This document shows, piece by piece, positions 45,118 through 54,153 of a stretch of DNA of 64,000 nt; position 1 is the first letter of the stretch, and each line of letters opens with the position of its first letter. The position numbers and the translations under genes are program-made. Where the stretch lies: contig NZ_WBIS01000006.1 of assembly GCF_009749465.1 (NCBI RefSeq), positions 101,450 through 165,449 of the forward strand, given 5' to 3'. Source of the stretch: Agromyces terreus. GTDB taxonomy: Bacteria; Actinomycetota; Actinomycetes; Actinomycetales; Microbacteriaceae. The notes under the pieces are model-generated. The model was not told the origin of the DNA. It made no database searches and saw nothing but the letters and a program-made list of their open reading frames with translations.

Positions 45118-46617
45118 TTACCGTTTCGTTATCTCTTTTCGCGGCGCTTTCCCGGCCTCGGCCTCGGCCGTGATCCGGTTCGCCATGCCCGAGAAGATGA
45201 CCCCGTGGAACGGCAGGATGCCGAACCAGTAGAGCCGTCCGGCCAGTCCCTTCGGGAAGAACACCGCACGCTGCCGGTACTCGGACCGTGCCCCATGCGA
45301 GCGCGCCTCGGGTTCGGCCACCGCGAGCTCGAGCCAGGCCCGCCCCGGCACCCGCATCTCGGCGCGCAACCGCAGGAACGAACCGCGATCGATCGCCTCG
45401 ACGCGCCAGAAGTCCACGGCGTCGCCGACGCGCAGCCGCTCGGGATCGAGCCGCCCGCGACGCAGGCCGACCCCGCCCGTGAGCTTGTCGAGCCACCCCC
45501 GCAGCGCCCAGGCCAACGGGAAGGAGTACCAGCCGTTCTCGCCGCCGACGCCCTCCACCACGCGCCAGAGCGCCGCACGATCGGCCGACGAGGTGCGTCG
45601 CCGCTCGTCGACGTAGACCGTGTGCCCCGCCCAGTCGGGATCGCTCGGCAGCGGATCGCTCGGCGCTCCGGCGACCTCGGCGTTGCGCCAGCTCGTCTCG
45701 ACCTCGCCCGCCCGCTCGCGCTCGAGCGCCAACCGCACGGCCGTGCGATACGGGAGCAGCCCTTCGGCCGGCGGCGGGATCACGTCGTCGACGTCGTGGT
45801 CGTGCACGACGCAGTCGAACTGGAGGGACTCGATGATCGGCACCGCCAGGCGCCGCGGGATCGGCGTCACGAGGTTCACCCACTGCCCCGCGAGCCACGG
45901 CGTGAGCACCGGGAGCGCCGCGATCGGGCGCTGCGGCAGGCCCGCCTCGACCGCGTAGCCGTTCATGAGCTGCCCGTAGCGGTACACGTCGGGCCCGCCG
46001 ATGTCGAAGGCGCGGTTCACGTTCGACGGCACCTCGAGGGCGCCGATCAGGTAGTGCAGCACATCGCGCACGGCGATCGGCTGGATGAAGCTGCGCACCC
46101 AGCGCGGCGCCGGCATGTACGGGAGGACCTCGGTCAGGTGCCGGATCATCTCGAACGAGGTCGACCCCGACCCGATCACGACCCCGGCCTGCAGCACGAC
46201 CGTCGGCACGCCGGAGGCCAGGAGCACCTCGCCGACCTCGGCCCTCGAGCGGAGGTGGCGCGAGAGACGACCGCGTTCGGGATGCAGCCCGCCCAGGTAG
46301 ACGATGCGACCCACGCCCTGCGCGGCCGCCGCCTTCGCCACGTTGGCCGCGATCGCGCGCTCGGTCGAGGCGAAGTCGCCCCGGCCGCCCATGGAGTGCA
46401 CGAGGTAGTACACGGCGTCCACGCCGGCCGTCGCCGCCTCGACCGATGCCGCGTCGCCGAGGTCGCCCTCGACGACGTCGACCTCGGACGCCCACGGCAC
46501 GTCGCGCAACCGGTCGGGTCGGCGCACGACGACGCGCACCTCGTGGCCCGCCGTGAGCAGCCGCGGCACGAGCCTGCCGCCGATGTAGCCGGTCGCACCG
46601 GTCACGAGTACGCGCAC
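45118..46617 (-). CDS. NAD(P)-binding SDR-like protein with C-terminal DUF2867
   Basis: 499 residues. The N-terminus is a Rossmann fold of the NmrA/epimerase branch (VLVTGATGYIGGRLVPRLL, then YYLVHSMGGRGDFASTERAI); the C-terminal 170 residues (about 320-490: ALWRVVEGVGGENGWYSFPL, FLRLRAEMRVPGRAWLEL, GLAGRLYWFGILPFHGVIF) are DUF2867, often found fused in actinobacteria. No YxxxK catalytic pair is visible, so a redox sensor or assembly role is as likely as catalysis. GGGGG serves as ribosome site for the GTG start. Stands alone. Confidence 0.87.
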   Translation of the reverse strand: MRVLVTGATGYIGGRLVPRLLTAGHEVRVVVRRPDRLRDVPWASEVDVVEGDLGDAASVEAATAGVDAVYYLVHSMGGRGDFASTERAIAANVAKAAAAQGVGRIVYLGGLHPERGRLSRHLRSRAEVGEVLLASGVPTVVLQAGVVIGSGSTSFEMIRHLTEVLPYMPAPRWVRSFIQPIAVRDVLHYLIGALEVPSNVNRAFDIGGPDVYRYGQLMNGYAVEAGLPQRPIAALPVLTPWLAGQWVNLVTPIPRRLAVPIIESLQFDCVVHDHDVDDVIPPPAEGLLPYRTAVRLALERERAGEVETSWRNAEVAGAPSDPLPSDPDWAGHTVYVDERRRTSSADRAALWRVVEGVGGENGWYSFPLAWALRGWLDKLTGGVGLRRGRLDPERLRVGDAVDFWRVEAIDRGSFLRLRAEMRVPGRAWLELAVAEPEARSHGARSEYRQRAVFFPKGLAGRLYWFGILPFHGVIFSGMANRITAEAEAGKAPRKEITKR

Positions 46618-46647
46618 GAATCCCCCGTCCAGGGTCGACCCGTCGGG

Positions 46648-46887
46648 TCAGACCCGTTCGTTGCCTCGACGATAGTTGCCGCTCGCCCTCGCCAGCAGGT
46701 GCTGCGCCTGTGAATCGTCGGCACGTTGCAGCGCATCGAGGAGACGTGCCGCGTCACGGCCGCCGACCGTCATCACCGGCCGGCCGCCGCGGAACACGAC
46801 GACCCCGCCGCGACCGGTCAGCCGGTAGTCGAACGGGTCGGACTCCAGCCGGCCCCGCTCGTCGGAAGCGCCATCGCCGCCCGACAC
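46648..46887 (-). CDS. Conserved small protein at the end of the deo operon
   Basis: 79 residues. The pattern DYRLTGRGGVVVFRGGRPVM followed by VGGRDAARLLDAL, and the end ARASGNYRRGNER, is a small conserved protein I have met in many bacteria but cannot name. No helices in the membrane, no signal peptide; predicted cytosolic. The GTG start lies 6 bp after the truncated ALDH stop, so it belongs to the same operon. Confidence 0.75.
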   Translation of the reverse strand: MSGGDGASDERGRLESDPFDYRLTGRGGVVVFRGGRPVMTVGGRDAARLLDALQRADDSQAQHLLARASGNYRRGNERV

Positions 46888-46893
46888 CGTCGT

Positions 46894-47754
46894 CTACTTC
46901 ATGCTCTTCGTGTGCCAGACGGTCTTCGTCTCGGTGAACGCGGAGATGCGGCCGAGCGCCGGCGCCGCGGCATCCGGCCCCTGCTCGGGTCGCAGGACCC
47001 GCTTCAGCGTGTCGGCGGCGGCGATCTCGAGGTCGATCCAGTCGAGGTCGCCGGCGCCGACGAGGTCGAGCGCGTTCACGTCGGCGTGGCTCGCGAGCCA
47101 GGGCGCGATCTCGGCGGGCGACCCGGTGAGCACGTTGACGACGCCCTTCGGCACGTCGCTCGTGGCGAGCACCTCCGAGAGGCTGATCGCCGAGAGCGGG
47201 AACCGCTCGCTCGCGACCACGACGACCGCGTTGCCCGCCACGAGCGCGGGCGCGACGACCGAGACGAAGCCGAGGAGCGAAGACTGCTGCGGTGCGACGA
47301 TCGCGACGACGCCCGTGGGCTCCGGCACCGAGATGTTGAAGTACGGGCCCGCCACCGGGTTCGCGTTTCCGGCGACCTGGGCGAACTTGTCGGCCCAGCC
47401 CGCGTACCAGACCCAGCGGTCGATGGCCTCGTCGACCTGGGCGGATGCCGCGGCGCGGGTCGCGCCCTCGGCCTCCTCGATCTCGGCGACGAACTGCGCG
47501 CGACGGCCCTCGAGCAGTTCGGCGATGCGGTACAGCACCTGTCCGCGGTTGTAGGCCGTGGCGCCGGCCCATCCGCCGACGGCCGCGCGCGCGGCGACCA
47601 CGGCGTCACGGGCGTCCTTTCGGGAGGCCTTCGCGGCGTTCGCGAGGAACGCGCCGTCGGCCGAGAGCACCTCGTAGGTGCGCCCGGACTCGCTGCGCGG
47701 GAACGCGCCGCCGATGTAGAGCTTGTACGTCTTCGGCACGGCGAGGCGGCTCAT
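46894..47754 (-). CDS. Truncated aldehyde dehydrogenase homologue (ALDH16 C-part)
   Basis: 286 residues, aligned to the NAD-binding half of aldehyde dehydrogenases only: KLYIGGAFPRSESGRTYEVL, WVWYAGWADKFAQ, VVAIVAPQQSSLLGFVSVVA and VNVLTGSPAEIAPWL. It stops where the catalytic domain would begin, and the active-site Cys and Glu are absent. Its frame is clean and ATG overlaps the full-length ALDH stop (ATGA, 47751-47754), so it is a genuine coupled gene rather than decay. Full-length plus truncated modules in that order resemble the single-chain ALDH16 proteins, so the two may form one complex. Confidence 0.85.
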   Translation of the reverse strand: MSRLAVPKTYKLYIGGAFPRSESGRTYEVLSADGAFLANAAKASRKDARDAVVAARAAVGGWAGATAYNRGQVLYRIAELLEGRRAQFVAEIEEAEGATRAAASAQVDEAIDRWVWYAGWADKFAQVAGNANPVAGPYFNISVPEPTGVVAIVAPQQSSLLGFVSVVAPALVAGNAVVVVASERFPLSAISLSEVLATSDVPKGVVNVLTGSPAEIAPWLASHADVNALDLVGAGDLDWIDLEIAAADTLKRVLRPEQGPDAAAPALGRISAFTETKTVWHTKSMK

Positions 47755-49253
47755 CGCTTCGATCCCTTCGTCGCGGACTTGGCTTTCGGGGCGGCCGCCG
47801 CCGCACGATCGACGCCGGTCGCGGGCGCGAGATACGCGGCGAGCCCGTGGCGCCCGCCCTCGCGACCGTAGCCCGACTCCTTGTAGCCGCCGAACGGCGA
47901 GGCCGGGTCGAAGCGGTTGAAGGTGTTCGCCCAGATGACGCCCGCGCGCAGCTGGTCGGCGACCGCGAGGATGCGGCTGCCCTTGTCGGTCCAGATGCCG
48001 GCCGAGAGCCCGTAGGGCGTGTTGTTCGCCTTCGCGACGGCCTCGGCGGGCGTGCGGAACGTGAGCACCGAGAGCACCGGCCCGAAGATCTCGTCGCGCG
48101 CGATGCGGCTCGAGGTCTGCACGCCGGTGAAGATCGTCGGCGCGTACCAGAACCCGTTCTCGGGGATCTCGCACGGCGCGCTCCAGCGCTCGGCGCCCTC
48201 GGCGACGCCGATGTCGGAGAGCTCGCGGATGCGGTCGAGCTGCTCGCGCGAGTTGATCGCCCCGATGTCGGTGTTCTTGTCGAGCGGGTCGCCGAGCCGA
48301 AGCGTCGACAGACGCGCCTTCAGGCGGTCGACGACCTCGTCGTGGATGCTCTCCTGCACGAGCAGGCGCGAGCCCGCGCAGCACACGTGGCCCTGGTTGA
48401 AGAAGATGCCGTTGACGATGCCCTCGATCGCCTGGTCGATGGGCGCGTCGTCGAAGACGATGTTCGCGGCCTTGCCGCCGAGCTCGAGCGTGACCTTCTT
48501 CTCGGTGCCCGCGATCTGCTTCGCGATGGCACGGCCCACGGCGGTCGAGCCCGTGAAGGCGACCTTGTCGACGCCCTCATGCGCGACGAGCGCGGCGCCC
48601 GTGTCGCCCGCGCCGGTGACGATGTTCACGACGCCGGGCGGGAGATCGGCCTGCTGCAGGATATCGGCGAAGATGAGCGCCGTGAGGGGCGTGGTCTCGG
48701 CCGGCTTCAGCACGACGGTGTTGCCCGCCGCGAGCGCGGGCGCGATCTTCCACGCGAGCATGAGCAGCGGGAAGTTCCACGGGATGACCTGCGCGGCCAC
48801 GCCGAGGGCGCGGGGGTTCGCGCCGAGCCCGGCATGGTCGAGCTTGTCGGCCCAGCCCGCGTAGTAGAAGAACCAGGCGGCCACGAGGGGCACGTCGACG
48901 TCGCGCGACTCCTTGATGGGCTTGCCGTTGTCGAGCGACTCCGCGACGGCGAGCTCGCGGGCGCGCTCCTGCACGAGCCGCGCGATGCGGAACAGGTACT
49001 TGCCGCGGTCGCGCCCGCTCATGCGCGACCAGGTGCGGTCGTAGGCGCGACGGGCGGCCGCGACCGCGTCGGAGACATCCGCCCCGTTCGCGTTCGAGAT
49101 GCTCGCGATGCGGGCCTCGGTCGCGGGCGAGATCGTCTGGAACGGTTCGCCGCGGCCGTCGACGAACTCGCCGTCGATGAAGAGGCCGTACTGCTCGCGC
49201 AGGTTCAGGATCGCCGTCGACTCGGGCGCGGGGGCGTATTCGAGGAAGTTCAT
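47751..49253 (-). CDS. Aldehyde dehydrogenase (deo operon)
   Basis: 500 residues, complete. Catalytic Cys C292 (or C291) in FFNQGHVCCAGSR, base E257 in [33 protein letters not shown] and VAFTGSTAVGRAIA for NAD binding. The C-terminus has an extra Ala/Lys tail (AAAAPKAKSATKGSKR). Being between deoC and the truncated ALDH, it most likely oxidises the acetaldehyde released by DeoC to acetate with NAD. Starts 16 bp after deoC stop. Confidence 0.93.
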   Translation of the reverse strand: MNFLEYAPAPESTAILNLREQYGLFIDGEFVDGRGEPFQTISPATEARIASISNANGADVSDAVAAARRAYDRTWSRMSGRDRGKYLFRIARLVQERARELAVAESLDNGKPIKESRDVDVPLVAAWFFYYAGWADKLDHAGLGANPRALGVAAQVIPWNFPLLMLAWKIAPALAAGNTVVLKPAETTPLTALIFADILQQADLPPGVVNIVTGAGDTGAALVAHEGVDKVAFTGSTAVGRAIAKQIAGTEKKVTLELGGKAANIVFDDAPIDQAIEGIVNGIFFNQGHVCCAGSRLLVQESIHDEVVDRLKARLSTLRLGDPLDKNTDIGAINSREQLDRIRELSDIGVAEGAERWSAPCEIPENGFWYAPTIFTGVQTSSRIARDEIFGPVLSVLTFRTPAEAVAKANNTPYGLSAGIWTDKGSRILAVADQLRAGVIWANTFNRFDPASPFGGYKESGYGREGGRHGLAAYLAPATGVDRAAAAAPKAKSATKGSKR

Positions 49254-49269
49254 ATGTCGTGCTCTCGTC

Positions 49270-50277
49270 TCAGTCGATCGTGACGTAGTCGGGGCCGGAG
49301 TAGTGCGAGGTCGCGAGCTTCTGGCGCTGGAGCAGCACGTCGTTCAGCAGGCTCGAGGCGCCGAAGCGGAACAGGTGCGGCACGAGCCACTCCTCGCCGA
49401 CCGTCTCGGCGACGGTCACGAGGTACTTGATCGCGTCCTTCGAGGTGCGGATGCCGCCCGCGGGCTTGACCCCGATGCGCTGGCCGGTGGCCAGGTGCCA
49501 GTCGCGCACGACCTCGAGCATGAGGAGCGTGACGGGCAGCGTCGCGGCCGACGGGACCTTGCCCGTCGAGGTCTTGATGAAGTCGCCGCCCGCGAGGATC
49601 GAGAGCCAGGACGCGCGGCGCACGTTGTCGTAGGTCACGAGCTCACCGGTCTCGAGGATCACCTTGAGGCTCGCGCTCGTGCCGTCGGCGCGGCGGCACG
49701 CCTCTTTCACGGCCGCGATCTGGTCGAAGACGAGCCCGTACCGGCCGGCCAGGAACGCGCCGCGGTCGATGACCATGTCGATCTCGTCGGCGCCGGCCGC
49801 GACCGCCTCGGCGGTGTCGGCGAGCTTGATCTCGAGCGAGGCGCGCCCGCTCGGGAACGCCGTGGCCACCGCCGCGACCGAGATGAGACCGTCGTCGGGG
49901 TCGCCGTGGGCGGCGCCGAGCGCGTCGACCGCGGAGGGCACCATGTCGCCGTACACGCACACGGCGGCGACGCGCGGGGTCGTGGCATCCGCCGGGTCGG
50001 GGTTCAGCGCCTTCGCCGCGAGCGAGCGGACCTTGCCGGGCGTATCGGCGCCCTCGAGCGTGGTGAGGTCGATGAGCGAGATGATGCGGTCGAGCGCCCA
50101 CGCCTTCGAGGCGGTCTTGATGCTGCGGGTGCCGAGGCCGGCCGCGCGCTGCTCGAGTCCGACGGCGTCGACGCCCGGGATGCCGTGCAGGTACCTGCGC
50201 AGCGTCGCGTCGTCGGGCTCGCCGCCGAGCACCGCGAGCGCGCGCTCCCTGGCGGTGATGAGAGAGGTTCCTGTCAT
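49270..50277 (-). CDS. deoC: Deoxyribose-phosphate aldolase
   Basis: 335 residues, class I aldolase cleaving 2-deoxyribose-5-phosphate to glyceraldehyde-3-phosphate and acetaldehyde. The Schiff-base Lys is in SLKVILETGEL near 220, with the assisting Lys in GVKPAGGIRTSKDAI near 285, and IDMVIDRGAF carries the conserved Asp. Longer than E. coli DeoC (259) by an N-terminal extension, as in the eukaryotic-like branch (DERA), which also has the YVTID-like C-terminal Tyr here (SGPDYVTID). Part of the SorC-deoC-ALDH operon. Confidence 0.95.
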   Translation of the reverse strand: MTGTSLITARERALAVLGGEPDDATLRRYLHGIPGVDAVGLEQRAAGLGTRSIKTASKAWALDRIISLIDLTTLEGADTPGKVRSLAAKALNPDPADATTPRVAAVCVYGDMVPSAVDALGAAHGDPDDGLISVAAVATAFPSGRASLEIKLADTAEAVAAGADEIDMVIDRGAFLAGRYGLVFDQIAAVKEACRRADGTSASLKVILETGELVTYDNVRRASWLSILAGGDFIKTSTGKVPSAATLPVTLLMLEVVRDWHLATGQRIGVKPAGGIRTSKDAIKYLVTVAETVGEEWLVPHLFRFGASSLLNDVLLQRQKLATSHYSGPDYVTID

Positions 50278-50318
50278 GGGATCGACCTGGCTTTCGAGTC
50301 GGTTGGCGACGACGGGCG

Positions 50319-51263
50319 TCAGCCGTCGAGAAGGTGGAGGGCGGTCGCCTCGTCGGTGACGAGCACCGAGCAGAGTCCGCTGCGCACGACCGCGTCGGCG
50401 ACCGCGTGCTTGGCGCGACCGGCGATCACGGCGACGCCGAGGGACGCCGCGCGCAGTTCGTCGAGGGTCAGCCCGACGGTGCGCGCGTCGAGCGCCGGGT
50501 CGACGATGTTGCCGTCGGAGTCGATGTACCGGCCGACGACGTCGCCGACGGCGCCCTTCGCGACGAGCAGGTCGACGTCGGACTCCGAGAGGTAGCCGCT
50601 CTCGACGTGCACGGAGGTGTGGTCGGCGGCGCCGGCGCTGAAGAGGTAGGCGTCGGCCGAGCGCGCGAGGTCGATGACGCCCGCGACGACCCGGTCGGCC
50701 TCGATGGCGTGCTTCGTCTCGAGCCGCTCGAGGATGGCGGGGCTCGGCAGGAGCGTGGCGCTGCCGCCGGCCTTCTGCGCGATGCCGACCGCCGTGGCCG
50801 CGGCCGTGCCCGGTCGGCGGTTCAGGCTCACGCCGCCGTTGATCTGCACGACGTTGACGCCCGAGGCCCAGCCGTTGCGCAGGTGCTGCGAGATCTCGAA
50901 GAGGGTTCGGCCCCAGCTGACGCCGAGGGTGCGCGGCACCGGGCGGAGGGAGGTGAGGTAGTCGGCCGCCGCCTGGGCGGTGCGCGCCTGGAGCTCTTCG
51001 GCCGACGTCACGCCGGCGGAGGAGACGACCACGGCGTCGGCGAGGCCGCGCTCGTCGCGGAGGCGACGCTCGATCGGCAGGCGCCTGGCACGCGGATGCA
51101 GGATCTCGATGCGGATGAACCCCTGCTGCTTCGCCTGCGCGAGGAGCCGGCCGACCTTCCATCGGGTGAGGCGGAGCGCCTGCCCGATCTCGTCCTGCGT
51201 CTTGTTCTCCTCGTAGTAGAGCTCGGCCGCTCGGATCGAGAGGAGTTCGTCGATCTCGTCCAC
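50319..51263 (-). CDS. SorC/DeoR-type sugar-binding regulator of the deo operon
   Basis: 314 residues. N-terminal helix-turn-helix (AAELYYEENKTQDEIGQALR and LTRWKVGRLLAQAKQQGFIR), then the SorC sugar-binding domain with the SIS-like LGVSWGRTLFEISQHL near 120, NVVQINGGVSL, ESGYLSESDVDLLVAKGAVG and GNIVD. This family senses phosphosugars, here probably deoxyribose-5-phosphate. It is the first gene of the operon; the deoC start is 41 bp downstream of its stop. GGAAGGAA precedes the GTG start. Confidence 0.9.
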   Translation of the reverse strand: MDEIDELLSIRAAELYYEENKTQDEIGQALRLTRWKVGRLLAQAKQQGFIRIEILHPRARRLPIERRLRDERGLADAVVVSSAGVTSAEELQARTAQAAADYLTSLRPVPRTLGVSWGRTLFEISQHLRNGWASGVNVVQINGGVSLNRRPGTAAATAVGIAQKAGGSATLLPSPAILERLETKHAIEADRVVAGVIDLARSADAYLFSAGAADHTSVHVESGYLSESDVDLLVAKGAVGDVVGRYIDSDGNIVDPALDARTVGLTLDELRAASLGVAVIAGRAKHAVADAVVRSGLCSVLVTDEATALHLLDG

Positions 51264-51284
51264 ACGTTTCCTTCCGCCGTTCCC

Positions 51285-51313
51285 AGCGTAGGCACGTGCT
51301 CGCGCATCGGCAA
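51285..51313 (-). promoter_or_regulatory. Promoter of the deo operon
   Basis: TTGCCG (51308-51313) and TACGCT (51285-51290) on the minus strand are 17 bp apart, followed by a GGAAGGAA ribosome site before the regulator gene. Confidence 0.65.
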
Positions 51314-51329
51314 CACTCGCGGCGGATCG

Positions 51330-51343
51330 TGCTCATATGAGCA
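51330..51343. promoter_or_regulatory. Perfect 14-bp palindrome upstream of the deo promoter
   Basis: TGCTCATATGAGCA is fully self-complementary and lies 16 bp upstream of the -35 box, a likely operator of the SorC-type regulator. Confidence 0.55.
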
Positions 51344-51445
51344 GCATCGGGCGTTGGATGCGCACCCGGTGCTGGCGGCCCGCTGATCGGCGCCGCCGCC
51401 CTCGTGCACCGACGGGCCCTCGCCGGCTGAGCGCGAGCCGGCCGC

Positions 51446-52693
51446 CTACGCCCCTCGTGAGCGGCGGTCGTCTTCGAGGTAGCCGGGCCGTGCGGCGAGG
51501 AACCCGGCGATCGCCGCGGGCACGGCGGTCGCCCCGAGGATCACGAGCGGCACCGTCCACCCGCCGGTGGCCTCGTGCACGAGCCCGATGCCGATCGGGG
51601 CCACGGCGGCGATCAGGTACCCGACCGACTGCACGACGCCGCTCAACGCGATCGATCCCTCATGGGTGCGCGTGCGCAGGTTGATGAGCACGAGCGCGAG
51701 CGGGAACAGCAACGGGCCCGTGCCGATGAGGGCGACCCACAGCCAGATCGCGGCGTCGGGCGCGAGCAGGAGCCCGCCGTAGCCGAGCAGGAACGCGACC
51801 ACCGACACCGAGACGAGCGTGCGCACCCGGTCGTAGCGCGCCGCGACGATCGGCACGAGCAGGGCCGCGGGCAGTCCCATCGCGGCGAAGAGCGAGAGCA
51901 GGGCGCCGGCCTGGGCGCTCGTGACCCCCGCGACGTCGGTGACGATGCTCGCCAGCCACGCGAACATGACGTACGCGTTCACCGAGGACACCGCGAAGAT
52001 GGTCGCGAGCGCCCACGCGATCGGGGAACCCAGCGCCCGCCGGACCTGCCCGCCGCCCACCTCCTCGGGCAACGCCTCCGCGCCGATCGCACGCGGGCGG
52101 ATGAGCAGGGCCGCCCACGGCACGAGCGCGACGAGCGCGACGAGCGCCCACTCCCCGAGCGAGACGCGCCACCCCGCGGCATCCGCCACCGGCACCGCGA
52201 CCAGCGGGGGCACGAACGTGCTCACCGAGATGATCGACACGTACAGCGTGGTCACGAGACCGACCCGATCGGCGAAGTAGCGCTTCACGAGCGGCGGCAG
52301 CAGCACGTTGCCGACGCCGACCGCCGCGAACACGAGCACGCTCGCGACGATCAGCGACACCGCCTCGGGAGCGAGCCCCCGCCCGGCCAATCCGATCGCG
52401 AGCACGCCGAGCGCGACCACGACCGTGCGCTCCAACCCCAGGCGCTTCGCGATGGCCGGGGTCAGGAAGGCGAACACCGCGAAGCACAACGGCGGGAGCA
52501 TGCCGAGCAGGCCGACCAGCGCCGGCGGCAACGGGATGTCGGCGTCGATGCGGGAGATGATCGGCGACAGCGACGCGACGCCCGTGCGCAGGCTCGACGC
52601 CACGAGCAGGATGCCGACGAGCGCCAACGCGCGCCCGGACCAGAGCGGGCGCGCGGGTTCATCCGACGGGATCGCCGGGATGGCGCCCGTCAC
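51446..52693 (-). CDS. MFS transporter (CynX/NimT type)
   Basis: 415 residues, twelve predicted helices. The N-terminus matches the cyanate/nitroimidazole transporter branch: LALVGILLVASSLRTGVASL and SPIISRIDADIPLPPALVGL; the middle loop has RPRAIGAEALPEE. It probably exports a small organic compound; the family is broad. The GTG start overlaps the ribF stop (GTGA, 52690-52693), so it is the last gene of a coupled run with ribF, which is an unusual partner. Confidence 0.9.
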   Translation of the reverse strand: MTGAIPAIPSDEPARPLWSGRALALVGILLVASSLRTGVASLSPIISRIDADIPLPPALVGLLGMLPPLCFAVFAFLTPAIAKRLGLERTVVVALGVLAIGLAGRGLAPEAVSLIVASVLVFAAVGVGNVLLPPLVKRYFADRVGLVTTLYVSIISVSTFVPPLVAVPVADAAGWRVSLGEWALVALVALVPWAALLIRPRAIGAEALPEEVGGGQVRRALGSPIAWALATIFAVSSVNAYVMFAWLASIVTDVAGVTSAQAGALLSLFAAMGLPAALLVPIVAARYDRVRTLVSVSVVAFLLGYGGLLLAPDAAIWLWVALIGTGPLLFPLALVLINLRTRTHEGSIALSGVVQSVGYLIAAVAPIGIGLVHEATGGWTVPLVILGATAVPAAIAGFLAARPGYLEDDRRSRGA

Positions 52694-53619
52694 GCGAGGA
52701 TCTGCTTCACGCGGTCGACGTCGCCGCGCATCGTCTGGATGAGGTCGGGAATGCTCGTGAACGCCACCATGCCCCGGATGCGCTCGACGAACTCGACGTC
52801 GACCACGTGGTCGTAGAGGTCGAGGTCGCGATCGAGCACGTACGCCTCGACCTGCTTCGCCGCGACCCCCTCGAACGTCGGGTTGTCGCCGACCGAGATC
52901 GCCGCCGGATACCGGGTGCCGGCGTCGGTCAGCCAGCCCGCGTAGACGCCGTCGGCCGGGATGAGCCCCTCGGACTCGGGCGTGAGGTTCGCCGTCGGGA
53001 ACCCGAGCTCCCGACCGCGCTTCGCACCGTGCACGACGATGCCCGAGACCGTGGGCGCGTGGCCGAGCAGCTTCGTGGCGTGACGCACGTCGCCCTCGGC
53101 GAGGATCTCGCGGATCCACGTGGACGAGACCCGGCGCTCGTTCTCGGGGCGCACGTCGTCGACGACCTCGACCGCGAAGCCGAACCCGGCGCCCAGCTCG
53201 ATGAGCAGGTCGACGTCGCCCGCTCCCCTGGCGCCGTAGCGGAAGTCGCGGCCCACGAGCACGACGCGCGCGTCGAGCGCCTCGACGAGCACGCGCTCGA
53301 CGAACTCGGCCGCGGGCACCGAGGCGAGCGCCCGGTCGAACGGCAGCATCAGGGTCGCGTCGACCCCGGTCGTGGCGAGCAGCTCGAGCTTCTGCCGCAC
53401 GCTCACGAGCGGCTCGGGGCACTTGTCGGGCGCGAGCAGCGCGAGCGGGTTGCGGTCGAACGTCACGACGGCGGTCGCCAGCGCGTCGGCGGCGCCGATC
53501 GCCCGGATGCGCTCGATGAGCGCTCGGTGGCCCATGTGCACGCCGTCGAACTTGCCGATCGTGACCGCGCTCGGCCCGAAGCCGGCCGGAACGCCGTCGA
53601 TGCCCTTGAACGTCTTCAC
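52690..53619 (-). CDS. ribF: Bifunctional riboflavin kinase / FAD synthetase
   Basis: 309 residues. The N-terminal adenylyltransferase has TIGKFDGVHMGHRALIERIR near 20-40 (nucleotide-binding GxxxGxHxGH type) and ISSTWIRE-like VSSTWIREILAEGDV near 165-180; the C-terminal flavokinase has GIVVHGAKRGRELGFPTANL near 195-214 and the PADGVYAGWL motif. Converts riboflavin to FMN and FAD in the cytosol. Both ends overlap neighbours by 4 bp, tying it to the membrane proteins upstream and the MFS gene downstream. Confidence 0.96.
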   Translation of the reverse strand: MKTFKGIDGVPAGFGPSAVTIGKFDGVHMGHRALIERIRAIGAADALATAVVTFDRNPLALLAPDKCPEPLVSVRQKLELLATTGVDATLMLPFDRALASVPAAEFVERVLVEALDARVVLVGRDFRYGARGAGDVDLLIELGAGFGFAVEVVDDVRPENERRVSSTWIREILAEGDVRHATKLLGHAPTVSGIVVHGAKRGRELGFPTANLTPESEGLIPADGVYAGWLTDAGTRYPAAISVGDNPTFEGVAAKQVEAYVLDRDLDLYDHVVDVEFVERIRGMVAFTSIPDLIQTMRGDVDRVKQILA

Positions 53620-54128
53620 GCGGCATCCGCCCCGTCGGCGGCCTCGTCGTCGCGACCGGGCCGGTGGCGCGCGAGCCACCACATGCCGAGCGCCGGCAGC
53701 ACCAGCGGGATGAACACGTAGCCGCGGCCGAAGTAGGACCACACCGTGTCGTGCGGGAACAGCTCGGGGTCGAGCACGCTGAGCACGCCGACCACGACGA
53801 CGCCCGTGAACTCGAAGACCAGCGTCGCCCACGCGATGCGATACCAGACCCGACCACGACGCACGAGGGCGATCGTCGCCACGACGTAGACGACCGCCGC
53901 GAGCGCCGACAGCGAGTACGCCACCGGCGCCTCGTCGAACTTCGTCGCGATCTGGTAGAACGAGCGCCCGGTCGCGGCGACCGCGAGCACGGCGTAGACC
54001 GCGACGAGCACCCGCCCGACCCCGCTCATGCGCGAGCGACCGGCCGAACCGCCGGCCGGGGTCGCCGCGGATTCGGCGACGCCGCCGGCGTTCGCGGTGT
54101 TCACGGGGGGCGCGGGCGATTCAGACAT
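53616..54128 (-). CDS. Four-helix membrane protein (170 aa)
   Basis: After a disordered Ala/Gly/Ser/Pro N-terminus of about 35 residues come four helices: VLVAVYAVLAVAATGRSFYQ, YSLSALAAVVYVVATIALVR, IAWATLVFEFTGVVVVGVLS and GRGYVFIPLVLPALGMWWLA. Unnamed family seen next to truB/ribF in Microbacteriaceae as far as I recall. The stop overlaps ribF (GTGA), so ribF translation depends on it. GAGAAT lies 8 nt upstream of the ATG. Confidence 0.82.
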   Translation of the reverse strand: MSESPAPPVNTANAGGVAESAATPAGGSAGRSRMSGVGRVLVAVYAVLAVAATGRSFYQIATKFDEAPVAYSLSALAAVVYVVATIALVRRGRVWYRIAWATLVFEFTGVVVVGVLSVLDPELFPHDTVWSYFGRGYVFIPLVLPALGMWWLARHRPGRDDEAADGADAA

Positions 54129-54153
54129 GTCGTTCGATTCTCTCAGACCGCGC

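Noticed and set aside
46894..47754. Truncated ALDH as a decaying pseudogene
   Set aside because: The frame is intact, it is coupled by ATGA to the full-length gene, and a further gene follows in the same operon; a functional subunit fits better.
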